DNA of 64,000 bases, from NCBI GenBank assembly GCA_012955965.1, contig JABBZI010000007.1:62001-126000 (forward strand). The letters are read 5' to 3'. The notes under the pieces were generated by a model. That model saw only the letters and a list, made by a program, of their open reading frames with translations. It was not told the origin of the DNA and made no database searches. How positions within the stretch are numbered: the stretch's first letter is position 1; the number at the start of each line of letters is the position of its first letter. Origin of the DNA: Clostridioides difficile (GTDB lineage Bacteria > Bacillota > Clostridia > Peptostreptococcales > Peptostreptococcaceae). The translations under genes were made by a program, and so were the position numbers. Of the stretch, positions 47,304 to 56,657 are shown in pieces.

Positions 47304-48293
47304 ATGTTAAAAGAAGAAAAGACTTATCAAGAGAAAGAAGCGAAGACATTTAATGGAGTAGTGGCTTTGATAATGATTATCTTATTTTTAGTAGTTTCAA
47401 TAGCTATTATGGTTTTTGGAATAATAAAACTTGATAATGGTTTTGCTGGGATAGGCTCACTTATGTTAATTTTAGGGCTTGTATTTATACTGGTAGATTT
47501 TATCCTATGTTTTGGACTAAAAATGATTAATCCTAAGGAAGCTATAGTTCTTGTTTTGTTTGGTAACTATTATGGAACTATAAAAAAAGAAGGATACTAT
47601 TGGGTAAATCCATTTTGTTCCGCAATAAATCCAACATCATCAGGAATTAATATATCGAAATCTTCATCTGATGAAAAAGTAGATATATCATCTAATCCAA
47701 GAGGCAAAAAAGTATCTTTAAAAACAATGACTCTTAATAACGAAAAGCAGAAAGTTAATGATTTATTAGGAAATCCGATTATAATAGGAGTTGTTGTAAT
47801 TTGGAAGGTTATAGATGCAACAAGGGCAGTATTCAATGTGGATAATTATAATACATTTTTATCTATTCAATGTGATTCGACTATTCGTAATGTTTCAAGA
47901 CTTTATCCATACGATGTGTCTGAAGATGGCGATGAGAAATCTCTTCGTGGTAGTAGTCAAGAGATAGCTGATAAATTAAAAGACGAACTACAATCAAGAG
48001 TTGATATTGCAGGAATTGAAGTGTGTGAAGTGAGAATTACTCACCTTTCTTATGCACCAGAGATTGCAGCAGCGATGTTACAACGTCAACAAGCAGAGGC
48101 TATAATAGCAGCACGTAAAAAGATTGTTGAAGGGGCTGTAAGTATGGTAGAAATGGCACTAACTAATTTAAGTGAAAACAATGTTGTAACTTTAGATGAA
48201 GAACGTAAAGCAGCTATGGTAAGTAATCTATTGGTTGTTCTTTGTGGTAATAAAGATGCACAACCAGTTGTAAATAGTGGTTCGATATATTAA
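47304..48293 (+). CDS. SPFH/Band 7 domain membrane protein
   Basis: 329 aa from ATG 47304, after GGGAGTGAT (the ATG at 47289 overlaps it). Two membrane helices (~res 17-45 and ~50-75), then an SPFH domain: PKEAIVLVLFGNYYGTIKKEGYYWVNPF, VVIWKVIDATRAVFNVDNY, LQSRVDIAGIEVCEVRITHLSYAPEIAAAML and a helical oligomerisation end. Proteins of this type scaffold membrane microdomains. It is transcribed against the surrounding dap genes and is probably unrelated to them. Confidence 0.9.
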   Translation: MLKEEKTYQEKEAKTFNGVVALIMIILFLVVSIAIMVFGIIKLDNGFAGIGSLMLILGLVFILVDFILCFGLKMINPKEAIVLVLFGNYYGTIKKEGYYWVNPFCSAINPTSSGINISKSSSDEKVDISSNPRGKKVSLKTMTLNNEKQKVNDLLGNPIIIGVVVIWKVIDATRAVFNVDNYNTFLSIQCDSTIRNVSRLYPYDVSEDGDEKSLRGSSQEIADKLKDELQSRVDIAGIEVCEVRITHLSYAPEIAAAMLQRQQAEAIIAARKKIVEGAVSMVEMALTNLSENNVVTLDEERKAAMVSNLLVVLCGNKDAQPVVNSGSIY

Positions 48294-48333
48294 TGGTAAA
48301 GTTAAGACAGTTTAAATAATCTCAAATAGCCTA

Positions 48334-48382
48334 AAAAGAGGGTGTCTCTAATGAATTAAATTCATATTGAGACACCCTTTTG
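48334..48382. terminator. Bidirectional terminator between the SPFH gene and dapH
   Basis: AAAAGAGGGTGTCTC pairs with GAGACACCCTTTT; T- and A-rich on both sides. Confidence 0.9.
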
Positions 48383-48402
48383 CTTATACATTACTTATTT
48401 AA

Positions 48403-49119
48403 TTAGTCTAAATTTCTAAGGTCATCCATAAGTTTAGTCTTGTCAGCCGTTTTTTCATCTTTCATTTTTATAACTTTAGCAGGAGAACCAGCAACAACAG
48501 CACCAGCTTCTACATCAGTAGTTACGATAGCACCAGCTGCAACAACAGCACCTTTACCGATTCTAACACCTTCAAGAATAACTGCGTTAGCTCCTATCAA
48601 AACATCATCTTCAACTATAACAGGAGTAGCAGAAGGTGGCTCTAAAACACCAGCAACAACAGCTCCAGCACCTAAATGAACATTTTTGCCAAGAGTACCT
48701 CTAGCTCCAATAACAGCATTCATATCTACCATAGAACCTTCACCAATAACAGCTCCTATATTTATAACAGCTCCCATCATTACAACAGCATTTTTTTCTA
48801 TAGTAACCATGTCTCTTATTATTGCACCTGGCTCAATTCTAGCATGTTCGCTTAAAGTATTTTTTAGAGGAATAGCAGAATTTCTTCTATCGTATTCTAC
48901 ATGAGTATCTATTATATCGTTACCATGTTTATCTAATACTTCCATTATATCTTCATAGTCACCTATAAATATATAAGAACCATTGCATCCAAATACTTTA
49001 AATTTATCAGTTGATTGGAAATGTAAAGAGTTAGTATTTACATATACCTTAACAGGTGTTTTCTTTTTAACTTCTTTTATATATCTTGCTATTTCATAAG
49101 CATCGTTTAAATTTACCAT
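48403..49119 (-). CDS. dapH: Tetrahydrodipicolinate N-acetyltransferase DapH
   Basis: 238 aa. An N-terminal alpha/beta part ([25 protein letters not shown]) is followed by a left-handed beta-helix of hexapeptide repeats ([32 protein letters not shown]...). Diagnostic segment [31 protein letters not shown]. It acetylates tetrahydrodipicolinate with acetyl-CoA, placing the organism on the acetylated branch of DAP synthesis. Last gene of asd-dapA-dapB-dapH. Start follows AAGGAG. Confidence 0.95.
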   Translation of the reverse strand: MVNLNDAYEIARYIKEVKKKTPVKVYVNTNSLHFQSTDKFKVFGCNGSYIFIGDYEDIMEVLDKHGNDIIDTHVEYDRRNSAIPLKNTLSEHARIEPGAIIRDMVTIEKNAVVMMGAVINIGAVIGEGSMVDMNAVIGARGTLGKNVHLGAGAVVAGVLEPPSATPVIVEDDVLIGANAVILEGVRIGKGAVVAAGAIVTTDVEAGAVVAGSPAKVIKMKDEKTADKTKLMDDLRNLD

Positions 49120-49306
49120 TTGTTAATTCTCCTTGTATTTCATTATATTTCTTTTATTATATACTTATTTATCAATTTTAGTATATACTTACTTTTCATT
49201 ATTTATATTTTATTTTATAGATTTTTTATTATATTAAGCATAGTATCAAATAAATTTATTTATTAAATATATTTGAGTTAAACTGTGTATTCTCATTATA
49301 TTATTG

Positions 49307-50059
49307 TTATTGTCCTAACATGCTGTCCATATTATAAAATCCTGGTTTTTGTTTAACTAAATATTTAGCAGCAGCTATAGAACCACTTGCAAAGATACCA
49401 CGAGATTGGGCTTGATGACTTATTGTAAGGACTTCATTATCTCCTGCAAATAGAGCATCATGTTCACCAACAATATTTCCACCTCTTATAGCATGAATAC
49501 CAACTTCATTTGGTTGTCTTTTTGCACTACGACCATATCTACCATAATTATTTTCAACGTTTGGTAAAACTTCTTTTATAGCGTTAGCAATCATAACAGC
49601 TGTACCACTTGGGGCATCTACTTTTCTGTTGTGATGTTTTTCTATTATTTCTATATCAAATCCTTCTAATAATTTAGCTGCATCTTTAACCAATTTTACT
49701 AATACATTTACACCAAGAGACATATTATATGATTGGAATACAGGAATAACCTTAGCCGCTTCATGTATTTTGTTCATTTCTTCATCATTATATCCAGTAG
49801 TAGCAATTACTAAAGGTGTCTTAGTTTTTAAAACATAAGATAAGATGTTATCTAAATTAGAGTGATGAGAAAAGTCTATAACTACATCAACATTTTCAAC
49901 TATAGTGCTCATATCTTCATAGATTTTAAGGTCGCCTTCACAATTATTCATACCTCTAGCTGCAACGCATACCAATTCTAATTCACTATCTTCTCTTATA
50001 GTATCGGCTAAAATCTTACCCATTTTTCCATCATAACCAGTTGCTATAACTTTTAACAT
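49307..50059 (-). CDS. dapB: 4-hydroxy-tetrahydrodipicolinate reductase, operon copy
   Basis: 250 aa. MLKVIATGYDGKMGKILADT NAD(P)H-binding start, IEKHHNRKVDAPSGTA catalytic block, HAIRGGNIVGEHDALFAGDNEVLTISHQAQS. Third gene of the asd operon, 66 bases after dapA. Expected to be lysine-controlled through the riboswitch before asd. Confidence 0.95.
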   Translation of the reverse strand: MLKVIATGYDGKMGKILADTIREDSELELVCVAARGMNNCEGDLKIYEDMSTIVENVDVVIDFSHHSNLDNILSYVLKTKTPLVIATTGYNDEEMNKIHEAAKVIPVFQSYNMSLGVNVLVKLVKDAAKLLEGFDIEIIEKHHNRKVDAPSGTAVMIANAIKEVLPNVENNYGRYGRSAKRQPNEVGIHAIRGGNIVGEHDALFAGDNEVLTISHQAQSRGIFASGSIAAAKYLVKQKPGFYNMDSMLGQ

Positions 50060-50125
50060 AATTTCCTCCTATGATTAAGGGCTAACTTTTGACCAAACTT
50101 ATTTTTTACCATGCATCAATTTTTA

Positions 50126-51013
50126 CTATGCATTAACTTTTAGTCCAAAGTTAACTAATTCTTTCTTTAATACTTCTAAATTTGCTGGGTCCATTTCTGC
50201 TAGAGGTAATCTTAAATCTCCAACATTGAATCCTAATAAATTCATTGCAGTCTTAACTGGTATAGGATTTACTTCTACAAATAACGCTGCTATTAGAGCA
50301 TCCATACCAAGTTGTAATTTTCTAGAACCTTCTATATCGCCTTCAAAGAATTTGGCTACTAAATCGTGAGTTTCTTGAGGGCAAACATTAGCAAGTACTG
50401 ATATAACTCCTTGACCTCCTAAAGATAATAAAGGAAGTATAGTATCATCGTTACCAGAGTAGATAGCAAAATCATCTGGAACTAAACTAGCTATTTCTGC
50501 AACCTGTCCTAGGTCTCCACTAGCTTCTTTTACAGCGACTATATTATCTATTTTAGCAAGTTCAACTATAAGGCTAGGACTTATATTTACACAAGTTCTT
50601 CCAGGGACATTGTAAAGTATAATTGGAAGTTTGACACTGTTAGCTATTGTTTCAAAATGACGTTTAAGCCCAGCTTTATTAGCTTTATTGTAATAAGGAG
50701 TTATGATTAATAGAGCATCTACTCCTAATTTTTCAGCTTCCTGGCTTAGATTAACTGAGTGCATAGTATCATTAGAACCACTTCCAGCTATAACAGGAAC
50801 TCTTTTATTAACTTTTTCTACAACATACTTAATAGTAGCAAGTTGTTCTTCATCAGTCATAGTATTAGCTTCACCAGTAGTACCACAAGATACTATAGCA
50901 TCAGTACCATTAGCTATCTGGTACTCAACCAATTCACCTAATTTGTCAAAATCAACTTTGTTATCCTTTGTAAATGGTGTAACTAGAGCAACAGCAGAAC
51001 CTTTAAATATCAT
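50126..51013 (-). CDS. dapA: 4-hydroxy-tetrahydrodipicolinate synthase, operon copy
   Basis: 295 aa aldolase-type barrel that condenses pyruvate with aspartate semialdehyde. GSAVALVTPF at the N-terminus, CGTTGEANTM, catalytic Tyr in LYNVPGRTC and the Schiff-base Lys in IVAVKEASGD, and IYSGNDDTILPLLSLGGQG. Follows asd by 116 bases; start after GGGGATTG. A near-identical paralogue lies at 52560-53441. Confidence 0.96.
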   Translation of the reverse strand: MIFKGSAVALVTPFTKDNKVDFDKLGELVEYQIANGTDAIVSCGTTGEANTMTDEEQLATIKYVVEKVNKRVPVIAGSGSNDTMHSVNLSQEAEKLGVDALLIITPYYNKANKAGLKRHFETIANSVKLPIILYNVPGRTCVNISPSLIVELAKIDNIVAVKEASGDLGQVAEIASLVPDDFAIYSGNDDTILPLLSLGGQGVISVLANVCPQETHDLVAKFFEGDIEGSRKLQLGMDALIAALFVEVNPIPVKTAMNLLGFNVGDLRLPLAEMDPANLEVLKKELVNFGLKVNA

Positions 51014-51129
51014 ATAAAATCAATCCCCTCTTTTTTATTTTTGTGTTTTATATTACAGTTACTTCTAATGCTTGTTTTTGTATTATTAATAATATTTTAC
51101 AAAATTATATATTTATACAAGTTTGTATA

Positions 51130-52131
51130 TTATACTAAATCGTATGATAAAGCCATTTCAGCTATTTGAATTGCATTAGTTGCAGCACCTTTTCTGATAT
51201 TGTCAGCAACAACCCAAAGATTTACACCATTGTCAACACTGAAGTCTCTTCTTATTCTTCCAACAAATACTTCATCTCTATTGTCAAATTCTACAGCAGT
51301 TGGATATTCATTTTTAGCAGGATTATCAACTACTACAACACCTGGAGCTTCTTCAAGTGTTTTTACTAAATCTTCTAATTCAAATGGATTATTAAATTCA
51401 ACATTTATAGATTCACTATGACCATTTCTTACCGGAACTCTTACAGTAGTTGCAGTTATTTTTAAGTCGTAGTTACCAAGTATTTTCATAGTTTCATTTA
51501 CCATTTTCATTTCTTCCTTAGTATATCCATTTTCAGTAAATGAATCTATATGAGGAAGACAATTGTAAGATATTTGATGAGGGTAGAATCCAGTAGGATT
51601 ACCGTTCATTCCTTTCTCTAAATCTTCAACACCCTTAACACCAGAACCAGATACAGCTTGGTAAGTAGAGTATACCACTCTCTTAATTTTGTACTTATCA
51701 TCAAGTGGCTTAAGAGGAACCATAGCTTGTATAGTAGAGCAGTTAGGATTAGCTATTATGCCCTTATGTTCTTTTATTGCTTCAGGATTTACTTCAGGAA
51801 CTACTAAAGGAACATCTGGGTCCATTCTCCAGTGACTAGAATTATCTACTACTAAGATTCCATTTGATGCTGCTATTGGAGCATACTTCTCACTAATACT
51901 TCCTCCAGCAGAGAATAATGCTATTTGTATACCTCTATCAGTAAATGAAGTTTCCTTTAATTCTTCTACTATATATTCTTTACCACAAAATGTTACTTTA
52001 GAACCAGCTGATTTAGAAGAAGAGAATAAAAATAGATTTTCTATTGGAAAATTTCTTTCTTCTAATACTTTTAAAAATGTTCTACCTACCATTCCAGTAG
52101 CACCAACTATCGCTACGTTTACTTTTTTCAT
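51130..52131 (-). CDS. asd: Aspartate-semialdehyde dehydrogenase
   Basis: 333 aa. NADPH loop VAIVGATGMVGRTFLKVL, catalytic Cys in NPNCSTIQAM, YQAVSGSGVKGV, and the late RVPVRNGHSESI. It supplies aspartate semialdehyde for lysine, threonine and methionine. First gene of the operon, about 130 bases after the lysine riboswitch terminator. Confidence 0.96.
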   Translation of the reverse strand: MKKVNVAIVGATGMVGRTFLKVLEERNFPIENLFLFSSSKSAGSKVTFCGKEYIVEELKETSFTDRGIQIALFSAGGSISEKYAPIAASNGILVVDNSSHWRMDPDVPLVVPEVNPEAIKEHKGIIANPNCSTIQAMVPLKPLDDKYKIKRVVYSTYQAVSGSGVKGVEDLEKGMNGNPTGFYPHQISYNCLPHIDSFTENGYTKEEMKMVNETMKILGNYDLKITATTVRVPVRNGHSESINVEFNNPFELEDLVKTLEEAPGVVVVDNPAKNEYPTAVEFDNRDEVFVGRIRRDFSVDNGVNLWVVADNIRKGAATNAIQIAEMALSYDLV

Positions 52132-52260
52132 ATAAATTCACCCCAATTTTAAATTATTAAAACATTGTTTTATTTGATTTTAGTTATACAAGTAAGACAT
52201 GTTAATATTTTTTTATATCTAAAAACTTTAATATTATATTAACAACTTTAATTATATACA

Positions 52261-52490
52261 AAAAACGTACAAAGGTATACTTTGTACGTCTAATTTATCA
52301 CTCAAAGTAAACCCTGTAGCTCATCACTTATAATATAAGTGACAGTATTACACATATTATGTGTAATCCCAGAAAATATAATTGCAAGAAATATTTTCTT
52401 CGGCTGTAAATCCTTTTTCCAATCATTAACGCCTGCCAGCTACTATTGGATACTCTTAGTTACAGCTACCTCTACCCTAGGTTAATAGGA
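52261..52490 (-). promoter_or_regulatory. Lysine riboswitch (L-box) of the asd-dap operon
   Basis: Read on the minus strand: GGTAGAGGTAGCTGT, then CTAAGAGTA, TGGAAAAAGG, ACAGCCGAAG, a long stem TTACACATA/TATGTGTAA, the stem TCACTTATA/TATAAGTGA, and GAGCTACAGGG closing P1. It ends in a terminator, ACGTACAAAG/CTTTGTACGT (52266-52290) with six T. Lysine should fold the aptamer and end transcription before asd. It lies between dapA2 and asd, so dapA2 itself is not under it. Confidence 0.95.
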
Positions 52491-52559
52491 TATTAAAATT
52501 TGATTATTCTAATAATAATACATATTTAAGAAAAAATCAACTTATTTATATAAATATTG

Positions 52560-53441
52560 CTAAAATTTAAATCCAGAATTTGTCAATTCTTTTTTTAATA
52601 CATTAAGATTAGTTTCCTCCATTTCAGCTAGAGGAAGTCTTAAATCTCCAACATTAAAACCTAAAATATTCATGGCAGTTTTAACTGGTACTGGATTTAC
52701 TTCTATAAATAAGGCAGCAATTAAAGCATCCATATCAAGTTGTAATTTTTTTGAGCCTTCAATATCACCTTTAAAGAATTTAGTTACTAAGTCATGTGTT
52801 TCCTTAGGACAGATGTTAGCAAGTACAGAGATAACACCACTTCCACCTAATGATAATAGTGGTAATATAGTGTCATCATTACCGGAGTATATAGCAAAGT
52901 CTTCAGGTACTAATTTAGCTATTTCCGCAACTTGAGCCAAATCTCCACTTGCTTCCTTTACAGCAACTATATTATCTATTTTAGCAAGTTCAGCCACAAC
53001 AGATGGCTTTATATTTACTTTAGTTCTTCCAGGTACATTGTATAAAATAATTGGTAACTTAACACTATTTGCTATTGTTTCAAAGTGAAGTTTAAGACCT
53101 TTTTCATTAGTCTTATTATAGTAAGGAGTTATTATTAAAAGACCATCCACTCCTAATTTTTCAGCTTCTTGACTCATATGAACAGACAACATAGTATTGT
53201 TTGAACCAGTACCTGCAATGACAGGTATTCTTTTGTTAACTTTTTCAACTGTATATTTTATTACAGCAAAAATTTCAGATTCACTCATAGTAGTTGCCTC
53301 ACCTGTTGTTCCACAAACAACTAGTGCATCTGTGTCATTCTCAATGTGGTATTCGATTAATTCACCTAATTTTTCGAAGTTGACATTATTATCCTCTGTA
53401 AATGGGGTAACTAAAGCAACAGCAGAACCTTTAAATAACAT
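52560..53441 (-). CDS. dapA: 4-hydroxy-tetrahydrodipicolinate synthase, second copy
   Basis: 293 aa. Same catalytic residues as the operon copy (LYNVPGRTK, IVAVKEASGD, CGTTGEATTM) and near-identical over most of its length. It is transcribed upstream of, and separately from, the lysine riboswitch, with AAGGAG at its start. It would therefore escape lysine repression, unless controlled elsewhere. With dapB2 it gives a second DapA-DapB pair, possibly for dipicolinic acid in spores (inference). Confidence 0.95.
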   Translation of the reverse strand: MLFKGSAVALVTPFTEDNNVNFEKLGELIEYHIENDTDALVVCGTTGEATTMSESEIFAVIKYTVEKVNKRIPVIAGTGSNNTMLSVHMSQEAEKLGVDGLLIITPYYNKTNEKGLKLHFETIANSVKLPIILYNVPGRTKVNIKPSVVAELAKIDNIVAVKEASGDLAQVAEIAKLVPEDFAIYSGNDDTILPLLSLGGSGVISVLANICPKETHDLVTKFFKGDIEGSKKLQLDMDALIAALFIEVNPVPVKTAMNILGFNVGDLRLPLAEMEETNLNVLKKELTNSGFKF

Positions 53442-53763
53442 ATAATCAAATCTCCTTTTTTATCTAAATTTAATTTTTTAAGTACAATAATAATTATAGT
53501 ACAAATTAATTAATTTTAATAGGTATAGTTAATATCTTAACTGTTTAAATAAGATATTTATATTATATTAATATTACAAAAATTTGAAATAAATGTTTTA
53601 TTCTCAAAATATGCATATTAATTTAATAAAATATACCAAAATGGAAATAAAAAATAAATTTTATGCGAATTTAATAACTAATAATTAATATATTTAGGTT
53701 ATAATAAATATGTGCGTAAAATCTAATAATAAGCAATAATACCGTAAATTTAGGAGGAATAAT
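53442..53763. other. Divergent promoter region dapA2/sdaB
   Basis: 322 bases, very AT-rich, no gene, hairpin or recognised motif. AGGAGG before 53764 serves sdaB. Confidence 0.5.
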
Positions 53764-54957
53764 ATGGATACTTTAAAGGAACTTTTTAAAATAGGAAGTG
53801 GGCCTTCAAGTTCTCATACTATGGGACCACAAAGAGCAGCAGAAAGATTTAAAAATGAAAACCCAAATGCAGAAAGTTTTAGAGCGATATTATATGGTAG
53901 TTTGGCAGCTACGGGTAAAGGGCATCTAACTGACTATATAATTGAAAAAACTATATCACCAAAAAAAGTTGAAATTGTTTGGGAAGAAGATATTATAAAA
54001 GATTTTCACCCAAATGGAATGAAGTTTGAAGCTTTAGATAGGGATGGAAATGTAACAGCTGAATGGACTGTCTATTCTGTTGGAGGAGGAACTATAGCAG
54101 AAGAAGGTCAAAGAAATAATAAAAGTAATAGTATATACCACTTAGATACTATGGATGAAATAGTAAAATGGTGTAAAGAAAATAATAAGACTTTAGTAGA
54201 TTTTGTGTTGGAATGTGAACCAGAAGACATAAAAGATTATATAAAAACTATAAAAGATGCTATGAGAAAATCTATTGATGATGGACTAAGTACAGATGAA
54301 ATAATACCAGGGAAATTACTATTAAAAAGAAGAGCAAGTACATTTTATAATGCATATCAAAAAGATAAAAACTTCTCAACACTTGTATATGCATATGCAC
54401 TAGCAGCTTCAGAGCAAAATGCTTCTGGTAATATAATAGTTACAGCTCCAACTTGTGGTTCTGCTGGTGTAATACCAGGAATATTCTTTGCAATGCAAGA
54501 TTTCTATAAGTATGATGACCAAAAAATCATTGAAGCATTACTTGTAGCTGGGATAATAGGTAATATAATAAAGACTAATGCTTCAATATCTGGTGCAGAG
54601 GTAGGTTGTCAGGGTGAAGTTGGTGCAGCTTGTTCTATGGCAGCAGCGGCAGTAGCATACCTAAAAGGTGGTACTATAGACCATATTGAATATGCAGCAG
54701 AAATAGCACTTGAGCATCATCTAGGAATGACTTGTGACCCTGTATATGGATATGTTCAAATTCCATGTATAGAAAGAAATGCTATGGCAGCTCAAAGAGC
54801 TTATGATGCGGCTAATTATGCATTATTAACTGATGGCTCACACTCTGTCTCCTTGGACCAAGTTGTTGAAACAATGAAAGAAACTGGTATCGATATGATG
54901 GATAAATATAAAGAAACTGCTAAGGGTGGACTTGCTAAACATTTCTTCTCTTGTTAA
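53764..54957 (+). CDS. sdaB: L-serine dehydratase (ammonia-lyase), single-chain
   Basis: 397 aa fused form with the beta-like domain first (IGSGPSSSHTMGPQRAA) and the alpha domain second (VTAPTCGSAGVIPG, then CQGEVGAACSMAAAA and the Fe-S cysteines in HHLGMTCDPVYGYVQIPCIERN). A [4Fe-4S] enzyme that turns L-serine into pyruvate and ammonia, feeding Stickland fermentation. ATG 53764 follows AGGAGG. Own terminator. Confidence 0.94.
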   Translation: MDTLKELFKIGSGPSSSHTMGPQRAAERFKNENPNAESFRAILYGSLAATGKGHLTDYIIEKTISPKKVEIVWEEDIIKDFHPNGMKFEALDRDGNVTAEWTVYSVGGGTIAEEGQRNNKSNSIYHLDTMDEIVKWCKENNKTLVDFVLECEPEDIKDYIKTIKDAMRKSIDDGLSTDEIIPGKLLLKRRASTFYNAYQKDKNFSTLVYAYALAASEQNASGNIIVTAPTCGSAGVIPGIFFAMQDFYKYDDQKIIEALLVAGIIGNIIKTNASISGAEVGCQGEVGAACSMAAAAVAYLKGGTIDHIEYAAEIALEHHLGMTCDPVYGYVQIPCIERNAMAAQRAYDAANYALLTDGSHSVSLDQVVETMKETGIDMMDKYKETAKGGLAKHFFSC

Positions 54958-54975
54958 AAAATAAAATTTTTAAGT

Positions 54976-55016
54976 AATAATTCCCCTGTTTTGATTTATG
55001 AAACAGGGGAATTATT
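54976..55016 (+). terminator. Terminator of sdaB
   Basis: AATAATTCCCCTGTTT pairs with AAACAGGGGAATTATT; symmetrical, so it can act both ways. Confidence 0.92.
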
Positions 55017-55162
55017 ATTAATGGTGAATTATTTAATAATGTGAAATATTTTTATATTAAATTTAACTTTTTATTTTTAATTAGTGTGGTTTGTTATATA
55101 ATGTTTTAATTATGAGAGATATAGAAATATTTTTTAATAAATTAGAATTTGGAGGAGATTAC

Positions 55163-56281
55163 ATGAGAGATGCATCGTATTTACAAGAACAACTTTATAA
55201 GCATAGAAAGGCATTAAATCCAATTGCAGAGATTGGGAGAAAAGAATATAAGACTTCAAAATACATAAGGGATTATCTTGATAAATTGGGGATTAAGTAT
55301 GAAGTTTACTTAGAAACAGGTATAGTAGGAATAATAGAAGGAAAAAGACCTAAAAAAGATATAGCTTTTAGAGCTGATATAGATGGGCTTCATAGCGAGG
55401 AAGGTGTAAAACATTTATGTGGTCATGATGGACATGCTACTATATTACTTGGATTAATTGAGTATATGAATGACAATCAAGAAGAGCTAAATGATAATAT
55501 AATATTCATCTTTCAACCAGCAGAAGAAGGACCAGGGGGAGCAAAAGCTTTAATAAATGAAGGTGTACTTAGAAAATATAATGTTGATGAAATATATGGA
55601 CTTCATATATATCCAGAGTTGCCAGAAGGTTATGTCGGTACAAGAGAAGGATACTTTATGGCTCAAATAGGAGATATTGATATAGAAATAGTGTCTAAAA
55701 GTGGACATGGTGCTATGCCACAAAATGGAATTGATGGGATAGTAATAGCTTCAAACTTTATAAGTTCACTTCAAACGATAGTATCGAGAAATATAAGTCC
55801 AATAGACAATGCAGTATTGACTATTGGTAGAATTGAAGGTGGAGCTAGAAGAAATATAATAGCTGAAAACATAAAGATGGAAGGTACTATGAGATGCTTC
55901 AGTCCAGAAGTGTATGAGAAAATGAAGCTTAGAGTTAGAGAACTTGCTAGAGGGTTTGAACTGGCTTATAACTGCAAGGTTAATATAAATATCATAGACG
56001 ATTATATTGCTGTTAAAAATGACAAGGACTTGTATCAAGAATTTGTAACAGCTGTTGGAGATGATACTGTTGTGGAGTTAGAGCCACTTATGATATCAGA
56101 AGATTTTTCTTATTATCAAAAGGAAGTGCCAGGTTTATTTTTTATGTTAGGTTCAAAAAATGAGGAAAAAGGATTTGTAAATGGTCTTCATAATATAAAC
56201 TTTAATTTTGATGAAAAGATATGTGTAAATGCACTGAACGTTTATGCAAAATTATTGAAATATAAAGAGGCTATAGATTAA
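55163..56281 (+). CDS. M20 amidohydrolase, likely N-acetyldiaminopimelate deacetylase
   Basis: 372 aa from ATG 55163, after GGAGGAG; a longer frame from 55091 crosses that site. Metal-dependent M20D hydrolase with RADIDGL, CGHDGHATI, FQPAEEGPGGA and SEDFSYY. The segment PAEEGPGGAKALINEGVLRK...LHIYPELPEG is strikingly like Bacillus YkuR (DapL). As DapH puts the cell on the acetyl branch, a deacetylase is needed and this gene is close to the dap cluster. Function by homology and context, not tested. Confidence 0.85.
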   Translation: MRDASYLQEQLYKHRKALNPIAEIGRKEYKTSKYIRDYLDKLGIKYEVYLETGIVGIIEGKRPKKDIAFRADIDGLHSEEGVKHLCGHDGHATILLGLIEYMNDNQEELNDNIIFIFQPAEEGPGGAKALINEGVLRKYNVDEIYGLHIYPELPEGYVGTREGYFMAQIGDIDIEIVSKSGHGAMPQNGIDGIVIASNFISSLQTIVSRNISPIDNAVLTIGRIEGGARRNIIAENIKMEGTMRCFSPEVYEKMKLRVRELARGFELAYNCKVNINIIDDYIAVKNDKDLYQEFVTAVGDDTVVELEPLMISEDFSYYQKEVPGLFFMLGSKNEEKGFVNGLHNINFNFDEKICVNALNVYAKLLKYKEAID

Positions 56282-56411
56282 AAAGTAACTTATAAAGATT
56301 AAAAAATTAAAATATTTAAATTTAAAAAAATGTGAATTGATAAATACCCCTTACATATTTGTATAAATTTCTTTTAATTGACAAAAATACAAATAAGAAG
56401 GGGTGATTTTT

Positions 56412-56657
56412 TTGAAAGAAAATATACAAAGAGAAAAGAAGATAACTAATAGCAAGAATACTAAAATATTGACAAATGATGATATAATGAAATATGAGAT
56501 AGCCTCAGAACTAGGTCTTATGGACAAAGTTGGAGAACGTGGATGGGCAGGGCTTACAGCTAAGGAAGCTGGAAGAATTGGAGGTATGCTTACTTCACGT
56601 AAAAAGAGGCTGAAAAAGATTGTGGAGGGGCAGAATAAAAAGGATGAGTCAATATAG
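56412..56657 (+). CDS. Divergent alpha/beta-type small acid-soluble spore protein
   Basis: 81 aa from TTG 56412, five bases after AAGGGGTGA (the GTG at 56403 is inside it). The core KYEIASELGLMDKV...GWAGLTAKEAGRIGGMLTSRKKRLKK follows the SASP pattern EIA-ELGL...G-LTA-E-G-GG-MT-K, but with a longer basic N-terminus and changed cleavage site. Likely the orthologue of a minor SASP of C. difficile. It overlaps the start of the next gene by 14 bases. Confidence 0.8.
   Translation: MKENIQREKKITNSKNTKILTNDDIMKYEIASELGLMDKVGERGWAGLTAKEAGRIGGMLTSRKKRLKKIVEGQNKKDESI

Noticed and set aside
52560-53441. dapA duplication as an assembly artefact
   Set aside because: The two copies differ at many positions and have different flanks, so both are genuine.
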